Shown here: piece by piece, positions 15,363-24,161 of the stretch
Position numbering within the stretch: the first letter of the stretch is position 1
How the letters are laid out: each line of letters opens with the position of its first letter
Assembly: GCA_035551355.1 (NCBI GenBank)
Contig: DASZNF010000124.1
Coordinates: 1-42,649, forward strand
Length of the DNA stretch: 42,649 nt
Source of the DNA: DATATV01 sp035551355
Lineage (GTDB): Bacteria; Actinomycetota; Actinomycetes; Mycobacteriales; Pseudonocardiaceae
Direction of reading: 5' to 3'
Made by a program: the position numbers and the translations under genes
Notes under the pieces: model-generated
What the model was told of the DNA's origin: nothing
The model's input: the letters and a program-made list of their open reading frames with translations, nothing else
Databases searched by the model: none

Positions 15363-16751
15363 GTGAACTGGACGGTCGACGTGCCCGTGGACGAGCTGCC
15401 CGAATTGCCCCCGCTGCCGCAGGACCTGCGCAGCCGGCTGGACGACGCGCTGGCCCGCCCGGCCGCGCAGCAGCCGGAGTGGCCGGACGCCGAACAGGTC
15501 GGCCGGGTGCGCACCGTGCTGGAGAGCGTGTCGCCGATCAGCCTGCCCACCGAAATCGACCGGCTGCGCGGCAAACTGGCCGCGGTGGCCCGCGGTGAGG
15601 CGTTCCTGCTGCAGGGCGGCGACTGCGCGGAGACCTTCGCCGACAACACCGAGCCGCACATCCGCGGCAACGTGCGCACCCTGCTGCAGATGGCCGTGGT
15701 GCTGACCTACGGCGCGAGCATGCCGGTGGTCAAGGTCGGCCGGATCGCCGGCCAGTACGCCAAACCGCGCTCGGCCGGCGTGGACGCCCTCGGTCTGCCC
15801 TCCTACCGGGGCGACATCATCAACTCGCTGGTCGCCACGCCGGAGGCCCGGGTGCCCGATCCGTCCCGGATGATCCGCGCCTACGCCAACTCCAGTGCCG
15901 CGATGAACCTGCTGCGCGCGCTGACCAGCGAGGGCGAGGCCGACCTGCACCGGGTGCACGACTGGAACAAGGACTTCGTGCTCAACTCCCCGGCCGGGGA
16001 GCGCTACGAGGCGCTGGCCGACGAGATCGACCGCGGGCTGCGGTTCATGTCGGCCTGCGGGGTCAACGACGCCAGCCTGGCCGCGACCGAGATCTTCGCC
16101 AGCCACGAGGCGCTGTTGCTGGACTACGAGCGGGCCATGCTGCGCATGGACACCCGCGAGGAGCAGGCCCGGCTGTACGACCTGAGCGCGCACTTCCTGT
16201 GGGTCGGCGAGCGCACGAGGCACCTGGACGGCGCGCACATCGCCTTCGCCGAGCTCCTGGCCAACCCGATCGGCCTGAAGATCGGCCCGACCACCACGCC
16301 CGAGGCGGCGGTGGAGTACGTGCAGCGGCTGGACCCGCACCACACGCCCGGGCGGCTGACGCTGATCAGCCGGATGGGCAACAACAAGGTGCGCGAGGTG
16401 CTGCCGCCGATCGTGGAGAAGGTGACGGCCGCCGGTCACCAGGTGATCTGGCAGTGCGACCCGATGCACGGCAACACCCACGAGTCGTCCACGGGTTACA
16501 AGACCCGCCACTTCGACCGGATCGTGGACGAGGTGCAGGGCTTCTTCGAGGTGCACCGCAAGCTGGGCACGCACCCCGGCGGCATCCACATCGAGCTGAC
16601 CGGCGAGGACGTCACCGAATGCCTCGGCGGCGCCCAGGACATCTCCGACTCGGACCTGTCCGGTCGCTACGAGACGGCGTGCGACCCGCGGCTGAACACC
16701 CAGCAGTCGCTGGAACTGGCCTTCCTGGTCGCGGAGATGCTCCGCTCCTGA
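15363..16751 (+). CDS. aroG: Class II 3-deoxy-7-phosphoheptulonate (DAHP) synthase
   Basis: The first enzyme of the shikimate pathway, condensing phosphoenolpyruvate with erythrose 4-phosphate. The 462-residue length equals M. tuberculosis AroG (Rv2178c). Plant-type class II motifs are all present: LLQGGDCAETF (metal Cys), RIAGQYAKPRS, RGDIIN, WVGERTR, NPIGLKIGPTT, RMGNNKVREVLP, QVIWQCDPMHGNTH (metal His) and GGIHIELTGEDVTECLGG (metal Glu). The first 40 residues are the N-terminal extension that takes part in aromatic amino-acid feedback in the mycobacterial enzyme. GTG 15363 gives the expected start MNWTVDVPVDELP. It is followed after 93 bp by an MFS gene rather than Rv2177c. Confidence 0.96.
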   Translation: MNWTVDVPVDELPELPPLPQDLRSRLDDALARPAAQQPEWPDAEQVGRVRTVLESVSPISLPTEIDRLRGKLAAVARGEAFLLQGGDCAETFADNTEPHIRGNVRTLLQMAVVLTYGASMPVVKVGRIAGQYAKPRSAGVDALGLPSYRGDIINSLVATPEARVPDPSRMIRAYANSSAAMNLLRALTSEGEADLHRVHDWNKDFVLNSPAGERYEALADEIDRGLRFMSACGVNDASLAATEIFASHEALLLDYERAMLRMDTREEQARLYDLSAHFLWVGERTRHLDGAHIAFAELLANPIGLKIGPTTTPEAAVEYVQRLDPHHTPGRLTLISRMGNNKVREVLPPIVEKVTAAGHQVIWQCDPMHGNTHESSTGYKTRHFDRIVDEVQGFFEVHRKLGTHPGGIHIELTGEDVTECLGGAQDISDSDLSGRYETACDPRLNTQQSLELAFLVAEMLRS

Positions 16752-16798
16752 CGCGCGGGAACGGTTCGCGCCAGGTTGGTCATCCTCCCTTGGCATCG

Positions 16799-16821
16799 GC
16801 TAAGTTACTTAGCGGAGCTAA
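16799..16821. promoter_or_regulatory. Operator-like triple half-site before the MFS gene
   Basis: GCTAAG (16799-16804), TTA, CTTAGC (16808-16813), GGA, GCTAA (16817-16821): three alternating inverted half-sites, each pair separated by exactly 3 bp. The outer edge is 24 bp before the start codon. This is typical of an operator for a TetR or MarR-type dimer binding side by side. No regulator gene is adjacent. Confidence 0.65.
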
Positions 16822-16844
16822 AAACTCATGCGGGAGGCGATCTG

Positions 16845-18473
16845 GTGACCCGGTCGGGCGCGGCAGCTGAGCACCCCAACCCCTCGGCCGGCCGGCTCGA
16901 CCGCCGTGTGCTGATCGTGTTCCCCGGGCTGATGCTCGGCACCTTCCTGGCCGCGCTGGACGGCACGATCGTGTCCACCTCGCTGCCGGTGATCGTCACC
17001 GACCTCGGTGGCCTCACCCACATCGCCTGGGTCGGCACCGCCTACCTGCTCACCCAGTGCGTCTCCACCCCGATCTACGGCAAGCTCGGCGATCTCTACG
17101 GGCGTAAACGCCTGTTCCAGTTCGCCATCGTGCTGTTCCTGGTCGGCTCCATGCTCTGCGGCCTGTCCCAGAACATGTTCGAGCTGGTGCTGTTCCGGGC
17201 CGTCCAGGGCCTGGGCGCGGGCGGGCTGATGGTCAACTCGCAGGCCATCATCGGCGACCTCGTGCCCCCGGCCGAACGCGGCCGCTACCAGGGTTTCATG
17301 CAGTCCACCTTCGCCTTCGCCACGCTGATCGGCCCGCTGCTCGGCGGCGTGCTCACCCAGGAAGCCAGCTGGCGCTGGGTGTTCTACGTCAACATCCCGA
17401 TCGGCGTGGCCGCCCTGGTAGTCACCGCGATCGTGCTCAAGCCCTCGCCCCGGGCCACCGCGAAACCCCGCATCGACTGGTGGGGCGCGGTCCTGCTGTC
17501 GGCCGGGATCACCGCGGTCATCCTGGTCACCAGCTGGGGAGGCACCGCCTACCCGTGGCTGTCCTTCCCGGTCCTCGGGCTGGCCGCGCTGGCCGTGCTG
17601 ATCCTGGTGGTGTTCGTGCTGGTGGAGCGGCGGGTCGCACAGCCGGTGCTGCCGCTGCGCCTGTTCGGCAACCCGGTCATCCGGATCTCCGCCCCGCTGG
17701 CCTTCGTCGCCGGCTTCTCGATGCTCGGCGTGACCACCTTCGCCCCGCTCTACGAGCAGATCGTGGACGGCGCCTCGCCCACCATGTCCGGCCTGCGGCT
17801 GGCCCCGATGATGCTGTTCACCATGGCCACGTCGACGATCATCGGCCAGTCCATCGCTCGCCTCGGCCGCTACCGCCGGTTCCCGATCACCGGCAGCCTG
17901 GTGCTGATCGTGGGCATGTTCCTGGTGTCGAGGTTCGGCGTGGACACCGCCTACGCCTTCCAGATCCTCGCCCTGGCCGCGCTGGGCATCGGCTTCGGCC
18001 TGATCAACCCGGTGATGGTGCTGGCCGCGCAGAACGCGGTCGCCGCCGGGGACATCGGCGTGGCCAGCTCCACCAACACCTTCGGCCGCTCGGTCGGTGG
18101 CGCGTTCGGGATCGCGGTGTTCGGCTCGATCTTCACCTCCCGGCTCACCGCCGACCTCAACCATTCGCTGCCGGCCTCGGTGGTGCGCCGGTTCTCCGCG
18201 TCCGGCATCAACATCAGCCGCGCCCAGATCGACGCGCTGCCCACCCTGCAACGCGGCGGCTTCCTGGACGGCTTCTCCACCGCGCTGCACTCGGTGTTCC
18301 TGTGCGGCATCGCGATCGCGGTGCTCAGCTTCGTGCTGGCGCTGAACCTGCGCGAGGTGCCGCTGCGACCGCGCGCCACCCGGGCCGCCGCGCCGGAAAC
18401 CCCGGCGACCCCGGCCGTCCCGCAGACCGCCCCGGTCGGCACCGAGAATCCGGAAACCCGGGCCAAGCGCTAG
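16845..18473 (+). CDS. DHA2/EmrB-QacA family MFS exporter
   Basis: A 542-residue, 14-helix drug:H+ antiporter-type transporter of the inner membrane. Family motifs are readable: LDGTIVSTSLPVIVTDLGG in helix 1, the helix 2-3 loop GKLGDLYGRKRLFQFAI (motif A), the antiporter motif C region GPLLGGVLTQEASWRWVFYVNIPIG, and NTFGRSVGGAFGIAVFGSIF in a late helix. The C-terminal tail is Ala/Pro-rich. GTG 16845 is used since GGAGG lies 8 nt upstream; a longer frame from 16776 would run through the operator-like repeat. Its stop overlaps the convergent kinase stop by four bases. The substrate is unknown. Confidence 0.92.
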   Translation: MTRSGAAAEHPNPSAGRLDRRVLIVFPGLMLGTFLAALDGTIVSTSLPVIVTDLGGLTHIAWVGTAYLLTQCVSTPIYGKLGDLYGRKRLFQFAIVLFLVGSMLCGLSQNMFELVLFRAVQGLGAGGLMVNSQAIIGDLVPPAERGRYQGFMQSTFAFATLIGPLLGGVLTQEASWRWVFYVNIPIGVAALVVTAIVLKPSPRATAKPRIDWWGAVLLSAGITAVILVTSWGGTAYPWLSFPVLGLAALAVLILVVFVLVERRVAQPVLPLRLFGNPVIRISAPLAFVAGFSMLGVTTFAPLYEQIVDGASPTMSGLRLAPMMLFTMATSTIIGQSIARLGRYRRFPITGSLVLIVGMFLVSRFGVDTAYAFQILALAALGIGFGLINPVMVLAAQNAVAAGDIGVASSTNTFGRSVGGAFGIAVFGSIFTSRLTADLNHSLPASVVRRFSASGINISRAQIDALPTLQRGGFLDGFSTALHSVFLCGIAIAVLSFVLALNLREVPLRPRATRAAAPETPATPAVPQTAPVGTENPETRAKR

Positions 18474-20557
18474 GGGAACACCGCGATGGTGATCGAGCTC
18501 CCCGGCGCGACCAGCGTGCCGGGCGCGATCGACTGCTCGAACACGTGGCCGCCGCCCAGGTTCACGATCTCCTGCACCTGGACCTGCAAACCCAGCTGGG
18601 TCAACGCGTTCTGCGCGTCGGCCACCGCCGCCCCGGACACGTCGGGGACGCTCACCGCGTTGGACAGCACCACCCCGACCCGGTGACTGGCGGTCGGGTC
18701 CAGCACCGTGCCCGCACCCGGCGAGGTGGCGATCACCGAACCACCGGCCACCTGGTCGGAGAAGGTCTGCCCGGACACGAACGGGGTGAACCCGTTCTGC
18801 TGCAACGCGGCGAACGCCTGCGCCTGCGGCATCCCGGACACGTCGGGCACCGGTTTGGGCGCCGGGCCCTTGCTCAGCACGATCACCACGGCCGCGTTCA
18901 CGTTCAACGCCGTACCCGGTGTGGGGGACAGGCTGACCACGGCCCCCGCGGGCACGGCGTCGGAGTAGGTGTTCTGGGCCGCGTCGGTCTTCGGCGATAA
19001 CTGGGCCTGGGTGATGGCTTGCTGCGCGGCGGCCAGGGTGGCCCCGGAGGTCACGTCCGGCACCACCGGCCGCCCCTCGGACAGCAGCAGGGTGACCGCG
19101 GATCCCCGTAACGCGCGGTTGCCGAAGGCCGGATCGGTGTTGACCGCCCGCCCGGCGGGCACCGAGTTGTCGTGCGTCTGCTTCACCGTCACGCTCAGGT
19201 CGGCCGCGGCCAGGGTGTGCTCGGCGGTGGTCACGTCCTGGCCGGTCACCGAGGGCACCGCGGTCCACCGGCCGCTGCCCAGCCACCACGCGCTCAACCC
19301 GACCACCACGGCCAGCGCCACGATCACCGCGATCCAGATCAGGAACCGCCGCCGGTTGCGCCGCCGCTGCTCGGCATAGGGCACCGGACCCGGGCGGCCC
19401 GGCATCGGTTGCTGCTGCGGCGGATACGGCCCAGGATGCTGCGGCCCGCCCATCCCGGGCCCACCCATGCCTGGCGCGCCCATCCCGGGGGCGCCCATGC
19501 CCAGTTCGTCCCGCGACCAGGCGCGGGTGCCCTGCGGCCCGACCGAGCTGGGCGCGGCCGTGGGCCGGGTGCGCACCGTGCGCTCCGGGTCGTCCAGGCC
19601 GCCGGATTTCCGGGTGTCCGCGGTCATCGCCTCGGTGTCGGCCAGGTTCGGTTCGGCCGCACCGGCCACCGGCGCGGCCGCCACCTCCGGCACCGGCACC
19701 CGGGGCAGGCCCAGCCCGGCCCGGATGCGGCCCAGGTCGGACAGGAAGTCCGCGGCCGAGGCCGGGCGCTGCCCCGGATCCCGCCGGGTTGCCCGCATGA
19801 CCAGGTCGTCCAGGGCGGGCGGGAGCTCCGGGCGCAGCTCGCTCGGCGGCGGCACATCGTCGTTCACGTGCCGGTAGGCCACCGAGATCGGGGTGTCGCC
19901 CTGATAGGGCGGAACGCCGGTGAGCATCTCGTAGAGCACCACGCCGGCCGAGTACACGTCACTGCGAGCGTCCGACGCGCCGGTCGCCACCTGTTCGGGT
20001 GAAAGATAGGCGACCGTGCCCAGGATCAGCTTGGCGCTGGTTGTGCTGGCCTGAGCCATCGCCCGGACCAGCCCGAAGTCGGCCACCTTGACCATGCCGC
20101 CCTGGCCGATCAGCACGTTCTCCGGCTTCACGTCCCGGTGCACCAGCCCGGCCCGATGGGCCGCGGCCAGGGCGGACAGCACCGGCTCGAGCACGCCGAG
20201 GGCCAGCTCGGGGGACAGTGTGCCGCGCTCGCGCAGCAGGTCCCGCAGGGTGCCCCCGGATACCAGTTCCATCACAAGGTAGACGTGCTCGCCGTCCACG
20301 CCCTGGTCGTGCACGGCGACCACGTTCGGGTGATGGAGTTTCGCGGCGGCGCGCGCCTCCAGTTCGAACCGGTCGATGAACGACCGGTCGCCTGCGAAGC
20401 GCGGCTCCATCACCTTGATGGCCACCGGGCGATCCAGCCGCAGGTCCACCCCACGGTAGACACTGGACATACCGCCCCTGGCCAGCAGCCGCTCCACCCG
20501 GTACCGGCCTTCCAGCACGGTGCCGCGCAACTCGGATGCCACAGGTGAAGAGGTCAC
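18470..20557 (-). CDS. pknL: PknL-type Ser/Thr protein kinase with PASTA domains
   Basis: A 695-residue membrane kinase. The kinase domain (about 14-275) has the glycine-rich ARGGMSSVYRG, VAIK with Lys48, HRDVKPEN with Asp142, DFG at 160-162 and an activation loop with STTSAK and GTVAYLSPEQ. A Pro/Gly-rich juxtamembrane part contains GMGAPGMGAPGMGGPGMGG repeats (about 353-371), followed by one helix (405-426) and four PASTA repeats outside the cell. GTG 20557 (VTSSPVASELRG) is chosen because of the AAGGGGG just upstream. The divergent Rv2175c-type gene next door supports PknL; M. tuberculosis PknL, as I recall, lacks PASTA domains, so the architecture differs. Confidence 0.9.
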   Translation of the reverse strand: MTSSPVASELRGTVLEGRYRVERLLARGGMSSVYRGVDLRLDRPVAIKVMEPRFAGDRSFIDRFELEARAAAKLHHPNVVAVHDQGVDGEHVYLVMELVSGGTLRDLLRERGTLSPELALGVLEPVLSALAAAHRAGLVHRDVKPENVLIGQGGMVKVADFGLVRAMAQASTTSAKLILGTVAYLSPEQVATGASDARSDVYSAGVVLYEMLTGVPPYQGDTPISVAYRHVNDDVPPPSELRPELPPALDDLVMRATRRDPGQRPASAADFLSDLGRIRAGLGLPRVPVPEVAAAPVAGAAEPNLADTEAMTADTRKSGGLDDPERTVRTRPTAAPSSVGPQGTRAWSRDELGMGAPGMGAPGMGGPGMGGPQHPGPYPPQQQPMPGRPGPVPYAEQRRRNRRRFLIWIAVIVALAVVVGLSAWWLGSGRWTAVPSVTGQDVTTAEHTLAAADLSVTVKQTHDNSVPAGRAVNTDPAFGNRALRGSAVTLLLSEGRPVVPDVTSGATLAAAQQAITQAQLSPKTDAAQNTYSDAVPAGAVVSLSPTPGTALNVNAAVVIVLSKGPAPKPVPDVSGMPQAQAFAALQQNGFTPFVSGQTFSDQVAGGSVIATSPGAGTVLDPTASHRVGVVLSNAVSVPDVSGAAVADAQNALTQLGLQVQVQEIVNLGGGHVFEQSIAPGTLVAPGSSITIAVFP

Positions 20558-20599
20558 TTTGCCCCCTTCTCTACCCTCCGCGTCCACGAAAACCGATCG

Positions 20600-20609
20600 T
20601 ACGGCCGTA
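20600..20609. promoter_or_regulatory. 10-bp palindrome between pknL and the Rv2175c-like gene
   Basis: TACGGCCGTA is a perfect palindrome in the 107-bp divergent spacer, 43 bp from pknL and 56 bp from the neighbour. It could be an operator serving both genes, possibly for the DNA-binding neighbour itself (inference). Confidence 0.35.
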
Positions 20610-20664
20610 AGGTCGCCCAACTGGAGCAGGGCGCGCGGCGGGCCGGTATGGCATCGTAACGTCC

Positions 20665-21030
20665 GTGAGCGCGATTCCAGCGGCCGAGGATGTACTCGAC
20701 CGGTCGTACGAGGTTCTGACATTGCCTGAGGTGGGCCAGTCGATCGGCCTGCCGATCACACGGGTGCACCAGCTGATCCGTGACCACCATCTTGTCGCAT
20801 TCCGCCGGGACGGTGTCCTGGTGGTGCCCGCGCTGTTCCTGAACGGCGAAGGCGTGGTCAAGGGTCTGCCCGGCACTCTGACGGTGTTGCACGACGCCGG
20901 CTTCTCCACTGACGAGATGCTGCGCTGGCTGTTCACCATCGACGACTCGCTGCCCGGGTCGCCCATCGAGGCGCTGCGCACGGACAGAGGTCGCGAGGTC
21001 AAGCGCCGCGCACAGGCGCTTGCGTTCTAG
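20665..21030 (+). CDS. Rv2175c-like DNA-binding protein, partner of PknL
   Basis: A 121-residue winged-helix protein with the helix-turn-helix LTLPEVGQSIGLPITRVHQLIRDHHLVAFRRDG (about 18-50) and the conserved C-terminal half GVVKGLPGTLTVLHDAGFSTDEMLRWLFT. In M. tuberculosis, Rv2175c binds DNA and is phosphorylated by PknL, on Thr9 as I recall. This protein starts at IPAAEDVLDRSYEVLTL and seems to lack the N-terminal tail that carries that threonine. GTG 20665 (VSAIPAAEDV) is the only good start after the divergent spacer. It overlaps the convergent mannosyltransferase gene by 32 bases. Confidence 0.88.
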   Translation: MSAIPAAEDVLDRSYEVLTLPEVGQSIGLPITRVHQLIRDHHLVAFRRDGVLVVPALFLNGEGVVKGLPGTLTVLHDAGFSTDEMLRWLFTIDDSLPGSPIEALRTDRGREVKRRAQALAF

Positions 21031-22735
21031 CGACCTGGTCGAATTCCGCTGATTCCATCGATTCGGCGATCGCCGACTCGATCAGTGCCCGCTGCTCTTC
21101 CCCGGCAGGGGTTTCCGGCTCGCCCAGCGCGGGCCGGAACACCTGCCGGGGAAGAGCCGTGAGCTGCGGAAGTTCCGCACCCGGCCGGTGTGATTTCAGG
21201 CCGAGCGGGTCCGGTCGCAGCAGGGACACCGCGGTGAGCCCGGCGAGCACCACGAACAGCGGGAGGATGGCCCAGTCGTAGAGGGCCGAGGTGCCGGTCG
21301 GGTAGGTGATCAGCGTGATCCACACCGAACCGAACACGCCGAGCACCAGTCGCGGCCCGGACCAGGCCAGCCCGGCGGACAGGATCAGCGCCCAGCTGAA
21401 GTACCAGGGCAGCGTGGCCGGGGAGAACAGGGCCACGATCAGCATGGCCACCGCCGCCCGGCGGATGGTCTCGGTGGGCTGACCCGAGCGCGCCCGCCAC
21501 CACTGGCGGCCGACCAGTGCGATCAGCACCAGCCAGCCGGCCAGCCGGGCCACCGACATGAAGGTCTCGCTGGGCACCGTGGTGAACCCGCTGGCGATGG
21601 TGTGCGAGAGCTGCCCGACCGCGGTGGGGATGGAGATCCACTCGACGACCACCGAGGAGGCGCTCAGCGCGGGCAGCCAGCCCAGGCTCACCCCGGCGGC
21701 CAGCGTGCACAGCGCGAACACCGGCAGCACCACGGCCAGCGTGCCGCCTGCAGCCTTGCGGAACCGCCCGGCCGTCGAACCGGGCAGACGGTTGGCCCAG
21801 ATCCACACCAGGAAGGGCAGGGCGACGCCCGCCGTGGCCTTCACCGCGAACGCCCCGGTGACCAGCGCGATCCCGGTGACATGTCTGCGGTCGAGCACCT
21901 TGACCACGCCGGCGGCCAGCAGCCCCATCATCAGCAGATCGTTGTGCCCGCCGCCGGCCAGGTAGACCAGCACCAGCGGGTTGGCCACGCCGAACCACAG
22001 CGCGACGCCCGGCCGCCCGCCCAGCCGCTCGGCCAGCCGGGGCAGCGCCCAGCACAGCAGAAGCAGGCCGATGCACATGGTGGCGCGCATGGCCAGCACG
22101 CCCACGATGGTGCTCTGCCCGGTGACGATCACCACGCACTTGGCCAGCAGGATGAACAGCGGACCGTAGGGGGCCGGGGTGTTCTGCCAGACCGGGTCCA
22201 CGTTCGCGGACAGCTGGTCGTTGAGCACGGACACGCCGTAGGAGTACGGGTCGTAGCCGTGCAGGGCCAGGTCGCCCTGGGCCAGGTAGGAGAAGATGTC
22301 CCGGCTGGACAGCGGGGGCGAGCACAGGATCGGCAGCACCCAGGCGCCGATGGCGATCAGCATGCCGCGCACGTCGACCCGGCCCGCGCGCACCTCGCGG
22401 CCCAGCCGGATCCAGCCGATCACGAACATGGCCAGGCCGATGTAGAACACGGCGGTGGCCAGTTGTTTGCCGTGCCCGTAGCGCAGCCAGGAGAAGGCGG
22501 TGCCGTTGAGCACCGGATCGGGCACCAGGACGGCCGCGGCGCCGACGCTGGCCAGTGCCATCAGGGCCAGGCCGGCCATGCCGAGCGCGATGATCCGGCC
22601 GGGCGCGGGCACCAGTCCACAGTCGACGGCGCTGGGCTGTTCCGGGGCCGGGGTGAAGAACGTGCGCCGGATAACACCCGCCAGCGCCGGCTCCTGGGCG
22701 GCGCTCGACCTGGGTACTGGCGGGGTACGGGTCAT
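20999..22735 (-). CDS. mptA: Alpha-(1->6)-mannopyranosyltransferase, MptA type (Rv2174-like)
   Basis: A 578-residue GT-C integral membrane transferase with about 13 hydrophobic segments. It is expected to use polyprenyl-phosphomannose outside the membrane to extend the alpha-1,6-mannan core of lipomannan/lipoarabinomannan-type lipoglycans. The first external loop, PPLSSRDIFSYLAQGDLALHGYDPYSYG, carries the acidic motif of the family. The cytoplasmic C-terminal tail (about 520-578) is soluble and Glu-rich. ATG 22735 is well placed. Its position after the pknL pair and before idsA2 is that of Rv2174. If correct, the organism makes a mannan-based lipoglycan. Confidence 0.88.
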   Translation of the reverse strand: MTRTPPVPRSSAAQEPALAGVIRRTFFTPAPEQPSAVDCGLVPAPGRIIALGMAGLALMALASVGAAAVLVPDPVLNGTAFSWLRYGHGKQLATAVFYIGLAMFVIGWIRLGREVRAGRVDVRGMLIAIGAWVLPILCSPPLSSRDIFSYLAQGDLALHGYDPYSYGVSVLNDQLSANVDPVWQNTPAPYGPLFILLAKCVVIVTGQSTIVGVLAMRATMCIGLLLLCWALPRLAERLGGRPGVALWFGVANPLVLVYLAGGGHNDLLMMGLLAAGVVKVLDRRHVTGIALVTGAFAVKATAGVALPFLVWIWANRLPGSTAGRFRKAAGGTLAVVLPVFALCTLAAGVSLGWLPALSASSVVVEWISIPTAVGQLSHTIASGFTTVPSETFMSVARLAGWLVLIALVGRQWWRARSGQPTETIRRAAVAMLIVALFSPATLPWYFSWALILSAGLAWSGPRLVLGVFGSVWITLITYPTGTSALYDWAILPLFVVLAGLTAVSLLRPDPLGLKSHRPGAELPQLTALPRQVFRPALGEPETPAGEEQRALIESAIAESMESAEFDQVARTQAPVRGA

Positions 22736-23176
22736 CGCGGGCGATATGGTTTCACAACCGCCGATGGCCCTTTTCTGGGCCCGGGAGTCGTGACCTTGCC
22801 GTGATCAAAGGTGAGTTCGGCGTGCGCCCGAAACGGTGGAAATGGCGTGGTTGAGCGAAGTGCGCCGGGTGCGGCGGGTGGATCGCACTACGTGTCGCAC
22901 CGGGTGAGGTGTGCCGGGTGAAGTGCGGTTGCTGGTCGCGCTGGTGGATCGCGGAGTGCGGTTGTTGCGGAGTGCGGTTGTGCGGTGCGGGTGGGTGCTG
23001 TGGGGTGAGGTGCGGTGGTTTGGCGGGTTCTGATGTTCGGTTTCAGTTTTGCGGGGTGATCAGCGGGTTCGTTGTTCGGGGCGCGTCGGGTGCTCGTACC
23101 GTTGGTTGCGCGGGGTGGGTCGGCCGTTCGATGAACCGGGTTTCGCTGAGAATTTCAGAACGGGCCGCCGAGGATT
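22736..23176. other. Gene-poor, G/T-skewed stretch with short tandem repeats
   Basis: No convincing gene is present. From about 22,840 to 23,110 the plus strand is strongly G+T-rich and C-poor. GCGGAGTGCGGTTGT occurs twice (22951-22965 and 22967-22981), and G-runs at 22989-23010 (GGG, GGG, GGGG, GG) could form a G-quadruplex. The only long frame (22909-23310) would encode an implausible Cys/Gly/Trp-rich peptide. The side next to 22736 should hold the mptA promoter, which I could not locate. Confidence 0.6.
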
Positions 23177-23908
23177 TCAGAACGGGCCGCCGCCGAATCC
23201 GCCCGGTCCACCGCCGAATCCACCGAAACCGTCACCGAATCCGCCGGGGCCGCCGAAGCCGCCGCCCATGTGGTGCGGGTGGTGAAAGGCGCCGAGCAGG
23301 GTGTCCATGAGCAGAATGCCGCCCACGCCGGCCGCTCCGGCGACCAGTGCGGTTTTCCACCAGGGCTGGCTGTACCAGCCGGCGGGCACGGTACGGCCGC
23401 CCACCATTCCGCCCGGGTAGTAGTAGGGCGTCCCGTCGCCCGGCCGGGGCGAGGCAACGTATTCCTGGTCGCCAACGGTCACTCGGCGCTCGGTCGTCAG
23501 CTGGCCCGCGCCCGGGTCGGGGAGGGCTGGTCCCGGGTCCATGCCCAGCGCGGTTCGAGCGGCGCGGATGTAGTGCAGGCCTTCGATGGCGGTCTGGCTG
23601 ACGAGGCGGTACTGGGCGCCGGTGCGCGCCGACGCCAGTTGGCTCAGTGCGGCCGAATGCCGTTCGGCGGCGTCGGCAAGCGCTTGCGTGGCTGCGGTGC
23701 CGCCTGCGCTGTCCAGGTTGGTAATGCTGCCGCCGAGCCGGGCGACCCAGCGGTCGGCTTCGGCTCGGGCGTCCTCGTCTCGGAGGGTTCCGTTGCCTCG
23801 GAGCGTCCCGCCGGCCAGTCCGGGGTTCGCTCCGGTGGGGCGTCGGTTGAAGAGGGCTACCGCACCGCCTATGAGCAGAGCGAGCACGATCAGTGCGATC
23901 AGTCCCAC
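23177..23908 (-). CDS. Membrane protein with glycine-rich C-terminal tail, unknown
   Basis: A 243-residue protein. Helix 1 is at the very N-terminus (LIALIVLALLIGGAVALF), followed by a soluble mostly helical part (DARAEADRWVARLGGSITNLD through AIEGLHYIRAARTALG). A Gly/Pro/Tyr segment with YYYPGGMVGGR, a second helix (KTALVAGAAGVGGILLMDTLLG, about 184-205), HHPHHMGGG and a tail of repeating GGFGG units follow. GTG 23908 has GGAGG 6 nt upstream. The His cluster and Gly/Phe tail resemble low-complexity segments that bind metals or self-associate (inference). No recognised domain; no M. tuberculosis equivalent at this position. Confidence 0.75.
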   Translation of the reverse strand: MGLIALIVLALLIGGAVALFNRRPTGANPGLAGGTLRGNGTLRDEDARAEADRWVARLGGSITNLDSAGGTAATQALADAAERHSAALSQLASARTGAQYRLVSQTAIEGLHYIRAARTALGMDPGPALPDPGAGQLTTERRVTVGDQEYVASPRPGDGTPYYYPGGMVGGRTVPAGWYSQPWWKTALVAGAAGVGGILLMDTLLGAFHHPHHMGGGFGGPGGFGDGFGGFGGGPGGFGGGPF

Positions 23909-24161
23909 CGCGGCCTCCTGGATTCCTGGGTCTCTGACCCTGGGTCGGTGCCTCTGGGGCGATGACCCTTTCGTTTGATGGAACGCGTGGGGGCGGGTGA
24001 AGTGTTTCGGGTATTGGCTGTGGATGGCTGTGATTAGCGGCGTGTTCGCACAGCGGGTTCACAGATTGGGTGTTCTCGTCTGAAGAATGGTTCGCCGGTT
24101 GGCCGTTTGTTTCGGTCTTGTCCGGTGTGCCCCCGCTGTCGCGGTGCGCGCGGCCGCGTCG
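23909..24161. other. Intergenic region, nothing assigned
   Basis: These 253 bases lie between two minus-strand genes. They are T/G-rich on the plus strand (24,000-24,130), like the stretch before 23,110. I see no hairpin or promoter I would defend. Confidence 0.5.

Noticed and set aside
22909..23310. 133-codon frame with many Cys and Trp codons
   Set aside because: It follows the G/T skew of the DNA, has no family resemblance and runs antisense into the glycine-rich protein gene at its end.
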